From: Planctomycetota bacterium
GTDB taxonomy: Bacteria; Planctomycetota; UBA1135; GCA-002686595
Assembly: GCA_016220085.1 (NCBI GenBank)
Contig: JACRIN010000021.1
Location: 1-34,457, forward strand
Length of the DNA: 34,457 nucleotides
Direction of reading: 5' to 3'
The position numbers and the translations under genes were made by a program. The notes under the pieces are model-generated. The model worked only from the letters and a program-made list of their open reading frames with translations. It was not told where the DNA came from and made no database searches. Of the stretch, positions 16,717-25,024 are shown one piece after another (position 1 is the first letter of the stretch; each line of letters begins with the position of its first letter).

Positions 16717-16744
16717 GCGCACGAGGCTCGACGCGCTCGTGCGC
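16717..16744. terminator. Candidate bidirectional terminator hairpin between convergent genes
   Basis: A perfect 9-bp inverted repeat, GCGCACGAG (16717-16725) and CTCGTGCGC (16736-16744), has a ten-base loop and sits in the 48-bp gap between two convergent stops. No T-run follows on either side, so it would be a weak or Rho-assisted terminator. Confidence 0.4.
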
Positions 16745-16746
16745 GC

Positions 16747-17958
16747 TCAGCTCGCGAGCCACGCCTCGACCGGCCGGAGCAGGAACTCGTCGAGCGGGAT
16801 GCCGTCGCCTCCGACGAGCAGTGTGCGTTTCGGCCCGAACGCTTCGGAGAACGCGGCGAGTCCTGGGCGGGCGTCGCGCGCTCGGCCGCTCTTCACCTCG
16901 ATCGCGACGAGCGTCTTGCCCGCTCGGAGCACGAAGTCGACCTCGCGATTCTGCTCTCGCCAGTAGTAGACCTCGCACGTTCCTCCCGCCGCGGCGTTCG
17001 CGAGGTGCGCGCCGACCGCCGATTCGACCAACCGGCCGCGGAACTCCGGATCGTCGCGGGTCTCGGCGGGCGAGAGGCCGGACTCCGCTGTCATCAACGC
17101 GATGTCGAGCACCTGGAGCTTGGGGCTCGAGCCGCGTTGGCGAACGGCCTTCCCCGCGTACTTCGCGAGCCCCGTCAGCATCCCGGCGACGCCGAGCAGC
17201 TCGAGGTAGTGCGCGAGCGTCGTCGTGTTGCCCGCGTCGTGGAGCTGCCCGAGCATCTTCGTGTACGAGAGTACCTGCCCGGAGTAGCGACAGCCGAGGT
17301 GGAACAACTGTCGAAGCAGGGCCGGCTTGTCGACGCGTGTCATCAGCAGGACGTCGCGCGAGATCGTGGTCTCGATCAGCGAATCGAGCAGGTAGCGACG
17401 CCACCGATCGACGTCGTCGACGAGAGGCGCTGCGCCGGGATAGCCGCCGAAGTAGAGATACTCGTCGAGCGAGAATCCGAACGCGTCGCGCATCTCCGCG
17501 TACGACCAATGCGGCAAGTGGAGCACCTCGAACCGACCTGCGAGACTCTCGCTGAGGCCTTGCCGGACGAGCAACGGCGCCGAGCCCAACAAGATCACGC
17601 GCAGCTTGCGTCGCGCGCGCGTGTCCTCGTCCCACAGACGTTTGACGGTTTCGGACCAGCCCGGGATCTTTTGCAGCTCGTCGAGCGCGAGCAGGGCTCC
17701 TTTCGCGTGCTCGGCGGCGGCGAGGCGACCGCGTTCCCACTGCGCTGCGAGCCAAGCCGTGTCGCGCAGCGACGGTTCGTCCGCGGAGACGTACACGGTC
17801 GGGAGCGCGCTCCGCGCCAGGACCTGTTGCACCAGCGTCGTCTTGCCGACCTGGCGCGGGCCGGCGACGACCTGCACGAAACGGCGTGGCTCGGCGAGGC
17901 GCTCGGCGAGCGTCGAACCGTGCGGACGCTCGAATCCGAGCTTCGTCGCTTTGGTCAT
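16747..17958 (-). CDS. DUF4143-family AAA ATPase with PD-(D/E)xK-like C terminus
   Basis: A 403-residue protein. The N-terminal AAA ATPase has Walker A GPRQVGKTT (33-41), Walker B LLALDELQ (Asp93-Glu94) and a GSAPLLVRQG sensor-like segment. The middle contains the YLYFGGYPG stretch typical of this family. The C-terminal DUF4143 region (about 220-400) includes EVDFVLRAGK and IEVKSG, the pattern of a nuclease-like PD-(D/E)xK fold. Such genes are widespread, often move horizontally and occur in many copies; their role is unproven and a toxin, antitoxin or regulatory role has been suggested. A perfect AT-rich palindrome lies just before its ATG (17963-17980). Genes on both sides are unrelated housekeeping or membrane genes. 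Confidence 0.9.
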   Translation of the reverse strand: MTKATKLGFERPHGSTLAERLAEPRRFVQVVAGPRQVGKTTLVQQVLARSALPTVYVSADEPSLRDTAWLAAQWERGRLAAAEHAKGALLALDELQKIPGWSETVKRLWDEDTRARRKLRVILLGSAPLLVRQGLSESLAGRFEVLHLPHWSYAEMRDAFGFSLDEYLYFGGYPGAAPLVDDVDRWRRYLLDSLIETTISRDVLLMTRVDKPALLRQLFHLGCRYSGQVLSYTKMLGQLHDAGNTTTLAHYLELLGVAGMLTGLAKYAGKAVRQRGSSPKLQVLDIALMTAESGLSPAETRDDPEFRGRLVESAVGAHLANAAAGGTCEVYYWREQNREVDFVLRAGKTLVAIEVKSGRARDARPGLAAFSEAFGPKRTLLVGGDGIPLDEFLLRPVEAWLAS

Positions 17959-17962
17959 CGCG

Positions 17963-17980
17963 TTGAGTAATTTTACTCAA
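17963..17980. promoter_or_regulatory. Perfect AT-rich palindrome at the start of the DUF4143 ATPase gene
   Basis: TTGAGTAA-TT-TTACTCAA is a perfect 8-bp inverted repeat with a two-base centre. It ends 4 bp upstream of the ATG of the ATPase gene. It is 78% A+T in DNA that is about 70% G+C, so it stands out. Its placement between promoter and start suggests an operator, possibly for autoregulation, but it could also be a ribosome-site-blocking hairpin. Confidence 0.5.
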
Positions 17981-18296
17981 TGCTCGGAGTAGCGGCAACG
18001 ACCCCCCGGATCGGCCGGTCGGCTCTCGCCGCGATCGTTCCGTCGCGCGAGTCGACGCGCGGCGGGCTGTGGGCGGGTCGCCACTCGGCGTCGGGTGGGT
18101 CCGGCCCGGAGGTGGTCGACCGCCGGCGGCGCGGCGTCGACCCGCGGTCCGCGCGGTGGCGCGAGGCGCTCGAATCGACGAACGCGTCCCGCGCTGCGCG
18201 CGGCGAAGGATCGGGGGGGGCCGCCAAAGAGGACGCGCGCGGGCAGTGAACCCGAGCCCCGGCCCGGCGTTCCGTGGAGGTACGCTGGAGCTGACG
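17981..18296. other. Non-coding stretch, nothing recognised
   Basis: About 316 bp between the palindrome and the next gene. It contains a run of seven or more G (about 18213-18220) and no recognisable gene. Long open frames across it are in the wrong phase to match any family I know. It should hold the promoter of the membrane protein and ino1 genes, but no clear -35/-10 is visible. Confidence 0.5.
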
Positions 18297-19385
18297 ATGA
18301 ACGCCGACGATCCGACCGTAGCTGCGCCGCGCGACGCGGTGCCCGCGGCTTCGCTCGTCGCGCTGATCCGGCGCGCGACGTGGCGGGCGCGCGCGGTCAC
18401 GCTCGGCGAGGCGACGCTCGCCGGGCTCGCGGTGACCGCTGTGGTTGCGACCACGGTGCGGTTCGAGGGGCGCGACGAGCTCGAGCTCGGTTCGCTCGCG
18501 GCCGCCGTGCTGGCGGGAGCCGCCGCGGCGCTGACGTGGTGGGTCGAGCATCGGCCCGAAGCCGCCAAAGTCGCGCGGCGCGTCGATCGCGCACTCGCGC
18601 GCGGCGGCGAGCTCGTCACCGCGTGGGAGCTCGAGTCGCGCGCGGAGCGCGGCGTGCTCGAAGAACTGATGCTGCTGCGCGCCCGCGAGGGTCTCGCTCC
18701 GCAAGACGTCGCGCGCAGCGTCCCTCGTCCGTCGTTGGTGTTCGCCGGCGCCGCGTTGGTCGCGCTCGCCGGCTGGTTCTTCTCCCGCGATTTCGTCCGT
18801 GTGAGGCCGGTGACGCCGCTCGATGCGCTCGTGGGCGACGCGCGCGCTCTCGCGAGCTCCGCGAAAGGCCGGGCGAACTCGCCGGAGCTCGATCGCGCTC
18901 GCGCGGCGGTCGCGCGCCTCGCGACGCGCGTCGCGACCGAGCTCGAGGCCGGCCGCGAGCCCGAACCGGAGCTCGTCGCGGCGTTCGGCGACGCGCTCGG
19001 TCGCTCCGCTGCCGCCGAGGCCGCCGATCCCGAGCGCGCGGCGCGAGCCCGAGAGCTCGCCGCGCGCGCCCGGAGCGCTTCCGCCGGCTCCGACCGAGCT
19101 TCGAACGGCTCCGAAGCCACGTCGAACAGCGCAGAGTCGGCCTCCGCACTGGCGAACGGCGGCGCGGAGCGGACAATGCTCGGCCCTGGCTCCGGCGCCG
19201 CCGCCGCGGTCGAGGTCACGCCGGAGGCGGCGGGCTCGCAGGTCGCGAGCGCGCCGACGGCTCCCCCGGGTTCCCTCGCCGGACGTTGGTGGAGCACCCG
19301 ACACGACGCGGTGGTTTCCGCGTGGATCGAAGCGCGTCGCGCTCGGGCCCAGGTGAGTCCGAACGAAACGACACGAAGTGACTGA
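18297..19385 (+). CDS. Two-TM membrane protein of unknown function
   Basis: A 362-residue protein that I do not recognise. Two hydrophobic segments lie near residues 40-57 and 64-80, and a third (FAGAALVALAGWFF) near residue 150. A segment between them (HRPEAAKVARRVDRALARGGELVTAWELE) recalls the region after the first helices of DUF4175-like membrane proteins, a tentative link. The last ~180 residues are Ala/Arg/Ser-rich and probably poorly ordered. The ATG at 18297 follows CTGGAG by about 6 bases; upstream in-frame sequence is Arg/Gly-rich and looks non-coding. It overlaps the ino1 GTG start by 8 bp, so the two are probably coupled. Confidence 0.65.
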   Translation: MNADDPTVAAPRDAVPAASLVALIRRATWRARAVTLGEATLAGLAVTAVVATTVRFEGRDELELGSLAAAVLAGAAAALTWWVEHRPEAAKVARRVDRALARGGELVTAWELESRAERGVLEELMLLRAREGLAPQDVARSVPRPSLVFAGAALVALAGWFFSRDFVRVRPVTPLDALVGDARALASSAKGRANSPELDRARAAVARLATRVATELEAGREPEPELVAAFGDALGRSAAAEAADPERAARARELAARARSASAGSDRASNGSEATSNSAESASALANGGAERTMLGPGSGAAAAVEVTPEAAGSQVASAPTAPPGSLAGRWWSTRHDAVVSAWIEARRARAQVSPNETTRSD

Positions 19386-20592
19386 ACGCAACGAAGACGC
19401 CCGGATCGGGCTGTGGCTGATCGGCGCGCGAGGTGCGGTGGCGACGTGCACGGCCTACGGGCTCGCCGGTCTGGTCGAAGGCCTGCTCGAGCCCATCGGG
19501 TTGGTCACCGCTCGCGAGCCCTTTCGCGCGATGGACCTCGCGAGCTACGACCAGTTCGTGCTCGGCGGCCACGACATCTGCACGCGGCCTCTGACGCGCT
19601 CGGCCGGAGAACTGGTCGCGACCGGCATCCTGAAGGCCGACCTCGTCACGGCGAGCTCGGGCCGCGCCGCCGCGTTCGAAGCGAGCCTGCGACCGGGCGT
19701 GATCGACGACGCCGACGTCGGCTTCGCGGATCTCGATCCGGACGCGCAGCGCTTGAGCTCGCTCGCGCCGCTGGAGCGCATCGCGCGACTGCGCGCGGAC
19801 TTCGACGAATTCGAGGAGCGCCACGGGCTCGACAGGACGATCGTCGTCAACGTCGCGAGCACCGAAGCGGTGCGCGAGCCGCGCGAGGAGTGGACGTCGC
19901 TCGAGCTCTTCGAATCCGCGCTCCAGGCCGGCGAATCGCAGCCTGCGTCGACGCTCTACGCGTACGCCGCGCTCTCCAGCGGCCGGCCGTACGTCAATTT
20001 CACGCCGAGCCTCGGCGCGACGATTTCCGCGCTGCAGGAGCTCGCGCTGCGCTCGAAGCTCCCGCACTGCGGCTGCGACGGCAAGACCGGCGAGACGCTG
20101 GTCAAGACGGTGCTCGCGCCGTTGTTCGTCGGCCGCAACCTGCGCGTGCTCGCGTGGCAGGGCTACAACATCCTCGGCAATCGCGATGGAGAGGTGCTCG
20201 CCGATCCTTTGCACCGCCAGGCGAAAATCAAGAGCAAGAACGACGCGCTCAAGAAGCTCCTCGGCGACCCCGACGCGCACACGTACGTCGGCATCGACTA
20301 CGTGCCGTCGCTGCAGGACTGGAAGACCGCGTGGGACTTCATCCACTTCGAGGGTTTCCTCGGCGCGAAGATGAGCCTGCAGTTCACGTGGATGGGCAGC
20401 GATTCCGCGCTCGCCGCGCCGCTGGTGCTCGATCTCGTGCGCTTGACCGAGTACGCCGCGCGCAAGGGCGAGGTCGGGGCGATGAAGCAAGTCGCGAGCT
20501 TCTTCAAGTCGCCGATCACCGGCGGCTCGCACGACTTCCACGAGCAGATGCGCGAGCTCTTGGTCTACGTCGAACGCCAACGCCGGCGTTGA
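19378..20592 (+). CDS. ino1: Inositol-3-phosphate synthase
   Basis: A 404-residue enzyme that converts glucose-6-phosphate to 1L-myo-inositol 3-phosphate using tightly bound NAD+, the first step to inositol compounds. Signatures: the N-terminal Rossmann stretch LWLIGARGAVATCTAYGLAG, GGHDIC, VVNVASTEA, the NFTPS segment, CDGKTGETLVKT, the highly conserved QGYNILGNRDGEVL, KIKSKNDALKK, and IDYVPSLQDWKTAWD. Length is typical of the shorter bacterial enzymes. The start is GTG and overlaps the upstream membrane-protein stop by 8 bp. The product could feed inositol phospholipids or compatible solutes; no further inositol genes are in view. Confidence 0.95.
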   Translation: MTERNEDARIGLWLIGARGAVATCTAYGLAGLVEGLLEPIGLVTAREPFRAMDLASYDQFVLGGHDICTRPLTRSAGELVATGILKADLVTASSGRAAAFEASLRPGVIDDADVGFADLDPDAQRLSSLAPLERIARLRADFDEFEERHGLDRTIVVNVASTEAVREPREEWTSLELFESALQAGESQPASTLYAYAALSSGRPYVNFTPSLGATISALQELALRSKLPHCGCDGKTGETLVKTVLAPLFVGRNLRVLAWQGYNILGNRDGEVLADPLHRQAKIKSKNDALKKLLGDPDAHTYVGIDYVPSLQDWKTAWDFIHFEGFLGAKMSLQFTWMGSDSALAAPLVLDLVRLTEYAARKGEVGAMKQVASFFKSPITGGSHDFHEQMRELLVYVERQRRR

Positions 20593-20623
20593 GTTCGCTG
20601 CGCGAATCGTCGACAAAGGGGCC

Positions 20624-22540
20624 ATGCAAGACGCCCCGAGTTACCTGCGAGACGGCCGCGCGGCCCTGAATGCCGCGAAAGCCGCGCGCGCGGGCTTCAT
20701 CGCGCTCCCCGACGCTGCGGACTACACGCAAGTCGTCGTCGCGTTCGATCGCATCCGCGCGCCGATCGATCCCGCGCGGGGTTGGGCCGGACTGCTCCAA
20801 CACACGCACCCCGACGCGTCGATGCGCGACACCGCGCGCACGCTCGAGCAGGAGATCGCGGCGTTCGAGACCGAGCTCTCGCTCGATCGCGCGGTCTACG
20901 ATCGGCTCTCGCGGCTCGATCCCGCGCTCGCGCCGACGCGCGAGGAGTCGCGGCTCGTCGAGCGCGCGTTGAAGGAGTTCCGCCGCTCCGGCGTCGACAA
21001 GGACGAAACGTCGCGCGCGCGGATCGCGGCGCTCGCGGACGAGCTCGTCGTGCTCGGCCAGACGTTCGAGACCAACGTGATCTCGGACACGCGCTCGATC
21101 GTGATCGCCGAAGGTGCGCGCGGGCTGGCCGGCTTGCCCGAGGACTACGTCGCGGCACACGCCCCCGACGAGCACGGCGCGGTGACGGTGACCACCGATC
21201 CGTCGGACTACATCGCGTTCATGACGTACGCCGAGCGCGGCGACCTGCGCGAGGCTCTGTGGCGTCAGAACGCGACGCGCGGCGTGCCGAAGAACATCGA
21301 GCTCCTGAAGCAGATCCTGGAGCGTCGCGCGGAGCTCGCCCGACTGGTCGGTTACGCGAATTACGCCGAGCTCTCGCTCGACGACAAGATGATCGGTGGC
21401 GCCGCGGAAGCGCGCGCGTTCGTCGAGCGCATCGCCGAGCTCGCCCGCCCGCGCGCGCTGGCGGAGATCGCCGAGCTGCTGGCGCTGAAACGCGAAACCG
21501 TCGGCAGCGCCGACGTCATCCGCGACTTCGAGCGCTTCTTTTGGGTCGAGCGCGCGAAGGCCGAGCGCTTCGGCTTCGACTCGCAGGCGGTCCGCCCGTA
21601 CCTCGCGTACGCCAGCGTGCGCGACGGCGTGCTCGCGACCAGCCAAGTCGTGTTCGGACTGGAGTTCCGTCGCGACGACACCGCGGCGCGTTGGCACCCG
21701 TCGGTCGAGTGCTTCGACGTGTACGACCGCGGCGCGAAGGTCGCGCGCTTCTGGCTCGACATGCACGCGCGGCCGAACAAGTACAAGCACGCGGCGATGT
21801 TCCCGCTCTGCTCCGGGATCGCGGGCGAGCGTCTGGCCGAGGCGGCGCTGGTGTGCAACTTCCCCGAGCCGAAGGCCGACGATCCGGGGCTCTTGCTCCA
21901 TCAGCAACTGACCACGTTCTTCCACGAGTTCGGCCACCTGATGCATCACTTGCTCGGCGGCCGCACGCGGTTCCTCGCGTACTCAGGCGTCGCGACCGAG
22001 CTGGATTTCGTCGAGGTGCCGAGCCAGCTCTACGAGGAGTGGGCGTGGAACACCGGCGTGCTCCAACGCTTCGCGCGCCACCACATCACCGGCGAGCCGA
22101 TCCCCGCCGAGCTCGTGCAGCAGGTCCGCGAAGCCGAGGAGTACGGCAAGGCACTGCACGTCGTCGTGCAGATGTTCTACGCGGGGCTCGCGCTCGAGTA
22201 CCACACGCGCGAGCCGTGCTCGCTCGACCTCTGCGCGACGATGATCGAGCAGAAGAAGAAGTTCACGCCGTTCCCCTACGAGGAGGGGACGCACTTCTAC
22301 GCGTCGTTCGGGCACTTGGTCGGCTACGCGGCGGCGTACTACACCTACATGTGGTCGCTGGTGATCGCGAAGGACTTGTTCGGCGCGTTCGCCGACGATC
22401 TCGGCGCGAGCGCGATCGCCGCGCGGTACCGGCGCCATGTGCTCGAGCCCGGCGGCTCCAAGGACGCGCGCGAGCTCGTCAAGGACTTCCTCGGCCGCGA
22501 CTACGCCTACGCGGCCTGGCAGCGTTGGCTGGAGAGCTGA
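20624..22540 (+). CDS. M3-family zinc metallopeptidase (oligopeptidase-like)
   Basis: A 638-residue peptidase of the M3 family (thimet/oligopeptidase A type), which cleaves short peptides in the cytoplasm. The zinc motif is HEFGH (His434, Glu435, His438) in TTFFHEFGHLMHHLLGG, with the third ligand in the following FVEVPSQ block (Glu464). Further family marks are GSADVIRDFERFFWVERAK, the FWLDMHARPNKYKHAAMFPL stretch and the C-terminal GHLVGYAAAYYTYMW. No signal peptide, in keeping with a cytosolic enzyme. The ATG has AAAGGGG upstream. It follows ino1 by 31 bp and could be in the same transcript. Confidence 0.95.
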   Translation: MQDAPSYLRDGRAALNAAKAARAGFIALPDAADYTQVVVAFDRIRAPIDPARGWAGLLQHTHPDASMRDTARTLEQEIAAFETELSLDRAVYDRLSRLDPALAPTREESRLVERALKEFRRSGVDKDETSRARIAALADELVVLGQTFETNVISDTRSIVIAEGARGLAGLPEDYVAAHAPDEHGAVTVTTDPSDYIAFMTYAERGDLREALWRQNATRGVPKNIELLKQILERRAELARLVGYANYAELSLDDKMIGGAAEARAFVERIAELARPRALAEIAELLALKRETVGSADVIRDFERFFWVERAKAERFGFDSQAVRPYLAYASVRDGVLATSQVVFGLEFRRDDTAARWHPSVECFDVYDRGAKVARFWLDMHARPNKYKHAAMFPLCSGIAGERLAEAALVCNFPEPKADDPGLLLHQQLTTFFHEFGHLMHHLLGGRTRFLAYSGVATELDFVEVPSQLYEEWAWNTGVLQRFARHHITGEPIPAELVQQVREAEEYGKALHVVVQMFYAGLALEYHTREPCSLDLCATMIEQKKKFTPFPYEEGTHFYASFGHLVGYAAAYYTYMWSLVIAKDLFGAFADDLGASAIAARYRRHVLEPGGSKDARELVKDFLGRDYAYAAWQRWLES

Positions 22541-22580
22541 CGCCCGGTTACCGCGTTCGACGACCCGGGTAGGACTCGCC

Positions 22581-22793
22581 GTGCCCCGGTCCCACGCCCG
22601 TCCGCCGCTCGGCGTCACTGCCCTCGTGCTCGTGATCGTGCTCGGGACCGCCCTGGCGCTCTGGTTCTACGTCCGCGGGCCGGTCGAGAGCCGGGGCGAG
22701 CCCGCGTCGCCGCGCCTCGAGGACGATGCCGCCCTGGGCGGCCACGACTTGACGCGCCGTTCGGGCGCCGGCGTCGCGCGCTCGGGCGGCTGA
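22581..22793 (+). CDS. Small single-pass membrane protein
   Basis: A 70-residue protein from a GTG start, with one strong transmembrane helix at residues 11-30 (GVTALVLVIVLGTALALWFYV), a short basic N terminus and a polar tail. AGGAC lies about 8 bases upstream. It follows the M3 peptidase by 40 bp on the same strand. No family recognised. The start is uncertain and it could be non-coding, but the clean helix with flanking positive residues supports a real protein. Confidence 0.5.
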   Translation: MPRSHARPPLGVTALVLVIVLGTALALWFYVRGPVESRGEPASPRLEDDAALGGHDLTRRSGAGVARSGG

Positions 22794-22895
22794 GTTCGGG
22801 CGCCCGAAGCCGTTGGCCCGAACCCGTTCGCCCCGGCGCGGGCGCCTGAGCGCGTTCGCCTGAACTCGGGCTCGGCCGCGCGCGCGTTTGGGCCG
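22794..22895. repeat. Degenerate GC-rich repeats between convergent genes
   Basis: A gap between two convergent stops, made of imperfect copies of GCCCGAA/GCCTGAA and CGTTCGCC words at irregular spacing, plus the palindrome CGGGCGCCCG (about 22798-22807). It may act as a weak terminator. It resembles an eroded tandem array like the cleaner ones elsewhere in this window. Confidence 0.45.
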
Positions 22896-23588
22896 TCAGT
22901 CCGGAAACGCCGCGTCGTGCCACGTCGCGACCGCGTCGGCAAGCTCCCCGAGCACTTGCGCGCGCGTGCGGCCCGCGCGCTTGGGCACGTCGAAGCCGTG
23001 GTCGGCGTCGTCGACGACGTGGACCTTCGCGTGACCGCCGTAAGTCGCGAGCGCGCGCTCGAGCTTCGCGAGGTCGCAGAGCGGATCGCGGGTGCCCTGG
23101 AGGAAGAGCGCGGGCTGCACGATCGCGGGGAAGTGCTCGCGGCGCTCCTCGTCGGGGCTGCCCGCCGGATGCAACGGATAGCCGAAGAGCACCAGGGCCG
23201 CGGCGTCCGCGCCCTTCGCCGCGAGGTGGGTCGACACGCGCGCGCCCATCGACTTGCCGGCGAGCAGGATGCGGCCCGCGCCGACGCGCTCGCGCACGCT
23301 CGCGAGCACGCGAAAGTGCGCGTCCTCGAGTTTCGGCATCCGATCGGGCGGGAACTTCTTCCGCTCGGTCTCGCGCTTCTCCATGTACGGGTAGCGGAAG
23401 CGCAGGACGTCGAAGCCGCGCGCGGCGAGGAGCTCCGCGACCTCGCGCATGAACTCCGAATCGAAGTCGAGCTCGGCGCCGTGGGCGAAGAGCACCGTGC
23501 TCTCGCGCCGCGCGCCGACCGCGGGCGTCGACAAGGTCGAAAGCGTGGCGCCGTCTCCGAGGACGACCTGGGCGCGCGTCGCGGTCAT
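22896..23588 (-). CDS. Alpha/beta hydrolase (KANL3/Tex30-like, dienelactone-hydrolase fold)
   Basis: A 230-residue single-domain alpha/beta hydrolase. The nucleophile elbow is G-K-Ser113-M-G, with Asp168 (QGTRDPLCD) and His197 (DADHGFDV) completing the triad. The oxyanion segment is VLFAHGAELDFDS. The pattern matches the KANL3/Tex30 group of small hydrolases, which have no settled substrate in bacteria. The ATG at 23588 is chosen because the next upstream in-frame start would add a repeat-derived Arg/Ser-rich leader. No signal peptide. Single-gene unit, convergent with the small membrane protein. Confidence 0.92.
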   Translation of the reverse strand: MTATRAQVVLGDGATLSTLSTPAVGARRESTVLFAHGAELDFDSEFMREVAELLAARGFDVLRFRYPYMEKRETERKKFPPDRMPKLEDAHFRVLASVRERVGAGRILLAGKSMGARVSTHLAAKGADAAALVLFGYPLHPAGSPDEERREHFPAIVQPALFLQGTRDPLCDLAKLERALATYGGHAKVHVVDDADHGFDVPKRAGRTRAQVLGELADAVATWHDAAFPD

Positions 23589-23654
23589 GCCCCGCAAGCT
23601 AGGGGAGCGGCCCGCGCGCTGCAATCCGGCGCACGGCGTCGAGCCGCTTGTGCC

Positions 23655-23785
23655 GGCGAATGCGCCGCTTGGCGAGCGCGCGGCCTGGAGAACGCTCGGC
23701 TCGGCGAGCGCGTCGCTCGGCGAACGCGTGGCCGGGCGAGAGCCGACCCGGCGAACGCGTGGCTCGGCGAGCAAGCGGCGTGGCA
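23655..23785. repeat. Degenerate repeat block (GGCGAACGCGTGG-type)
   Basis: Imperfect copies of a CTCGGCGAACGCGTGG / CTCGGCGAGCGCG word lie at about 15-20-bp irregular spacing between the divergent hydrolase and methyltransferase genes. It is less regular than the other arrays and may be an old tandem array that has decayed. No gene is seen here. Confidence 0.55.
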
Positions 23786-23840
23786 CGCGCCGCGAAACGT
23801 CAAGAGAAGGAACCGGCGCGGGACGTCATACTCTTCGGCG

Positions 23841-24551
23841 ATGAACCGTCGCCAGCCGATCAAGCTCCAGACCACGACGCTCTGGTACTACCCGTCGCAG
23901 CAGTACTCGGACAAGCCGATGGGCGATCCGCGCTTCGAGGGGCGCACGCCGGCGTGGGTGATCTGGAACCTGCTCGAACGCTACACCCGCGAGGAAGATC
24001 TCGTCGTCGATCCGTTCTGCGGCGGAGGCACGACGCTCGACGTCGCGCGCGACCTGCAGCGCAAGGCGCTCGGCTACGACGTCGCGCCGACGCGGCCCGA
24101 CATCTTTCGCGCGGATGCGCGGAAGCTCCCGCTCGAGACCGGCAAGGCGGACTTCGTCTTCATGGATCCGCCGTATTCGACGCACCTCGACTACTCCGAT
24201 GATCCGGATTGCATCGGCAAGCTCGACGCGTTCGAAGGCGAGTACTTCGAGGCGATGGACGCGGTCTTCGGCGAGGTCGATCGCGTGCTGCGCGATCGGC
24301 GCTACCTCGCGGTGTACGTTTCGGACTCGTTCCACAAGAAGCGCGGCTTCGTCGGGCTCGGCGCCGAGCTCTTCGGAATGCTCGCGAAGCGTTTTCGGCC
24401 GGTCGACCACATCGCGGTCGTGCGCGGGAATCGGACGCTCGAGAAGCCGTCGTTCCACAAGGCCGCCGCGGAAGGGAACTTCTTCCTGCGCGGCTTCAAT
24501 CACTTGCTGATCTTCAAGAAGGAACGCGGCGCGCCGAAGAAGGCGCCGTAG
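23841..24551 (+). CDS. SAM-dependent N-methyltransferase (orphan DNA methylase type)
   Basis: A 236-residue protein with the SAM-binding motif DPFCGGGTT (57-65) and the catalytic motif DPPYS (109-113), as in N6-adenine or N4-cytosine DNA methyltransferases (the N6_N4_Mtase/UPF0020 class). Motif I precedes motif IV. There is little room for a target-recognition domain, so RNA methylation cannot be ruled out. No restriction endonuclease or other restriction-modification gene is nearby, so if it acts on DNA it is solitary. The ATG has no strong upstream ribosome site. The stop is TAG at 24549-24551. Confidence 0.85.
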   Translation: MNRRQPIKLQTTTLWYYPSQQYSDKPMGDPRFEGRTPAWVIWNLLERYTREEDLVVDPFCGGGTTLDVARDLQRKALGYDVAPTRPDIFRADARKLPLETGKADFVFMDPPYSTHLDYSDDPDCIGKLDAFEGEYFEAMDAVFGEVDRVLRDRRYLAVYVSDSFHKKRGFVGLGAELFGMLAKRFRPVDHIAVVRGNRTLEKPSFHKAAAEGNFFLRGFNHLLIFKKERGAPKKAP

Positions 24552-24614
24552 CGCGTCGGCGCAGGAGTCGTCGCGTTCGCTGTGCCGCGGCCGTCTCCGC
24601 GGAGCGCGCGGTGC
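24552..24614. other. Non-coding spacer
   Basis: Short stretch between the methyltransferase stop and the 18-bp array; nothing recognised. Confidence 0.4.
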
Positions 24615-24780
24615 CGCGCCGCGATCGGGCGTTGGGCACCGATGCGGCGCTGGGCACCGATGCAGCGCATGGCCCCGATGCGGCGTTGGGCGCTGATGCA
24701 GCGTTGGGCCCCGAGTGGACTTGGGCACCGAGCGGCGCTGGGCCTCGAGTGGCGTTCGGTCCGGAACGGCGACGCGGCAC
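24615..24780. repeat. About 18-bp tandem repeat array
   Basis: Near-contiguous units of tgggcaccgatgcggcgc and variants: 24633-24650, 24651-24668, 24669-24686 and 24687-24704 are clear. Further units ending in gagtggact and gagcggcgc are more diverged. Copies differ at a few positions each, so it is older than the 15-bp array at the left edge. It sits in the gap upstream of the antiporter gene. Confidence 0.8.
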
Positions 24781-25024
24781 GCACCGCGCGCACGCGTCGG
24801 CGAAGCCGACGGGTCGACGGACGTCCGCTGCTCGCGGCTCGTGAGGTCGGGCGAAGGCGTGCGCACCTCGCCCCCGAACGAGAGCCCACGCGAGAGCGGG
24901 TGGTGCCCGTCGCGTCGAGAGCTCCGGGCGCTCCGAGCTCAGCGGGCTCGTCCGCGGGTTTCAGAATCGCGGCGAGCGATGTCGAAAAAGCTGCCGACCC
25001 CGCGCTTCGCACTCGACCCCGTCC
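24781..25024. other. Promoter-side region of the antiporter gene
   Basis: About 244 bp between the 18-bp array and the antiporter ATG. A short frame beginning ATGTCGAAAAAG at 24979 overlaps the antiporter in another phase and is not convincing. No promoter box is clear. Confidence 0.4.

Noticed and set aside
16613..19297. Long minus-strand open frame covering the ATPase and membrane-protein genes
   Set aside because: Shadow frame with Arg/Ala/Ser-rich composition and no domain; the ATPase and plus-strand genes explain the region.
20516..21949. Long minus-strand open frame opposite the M3 peptidase
   Set aside because: Shadow of the peptidase gene, Arg/Val-biased without any recognised domain.
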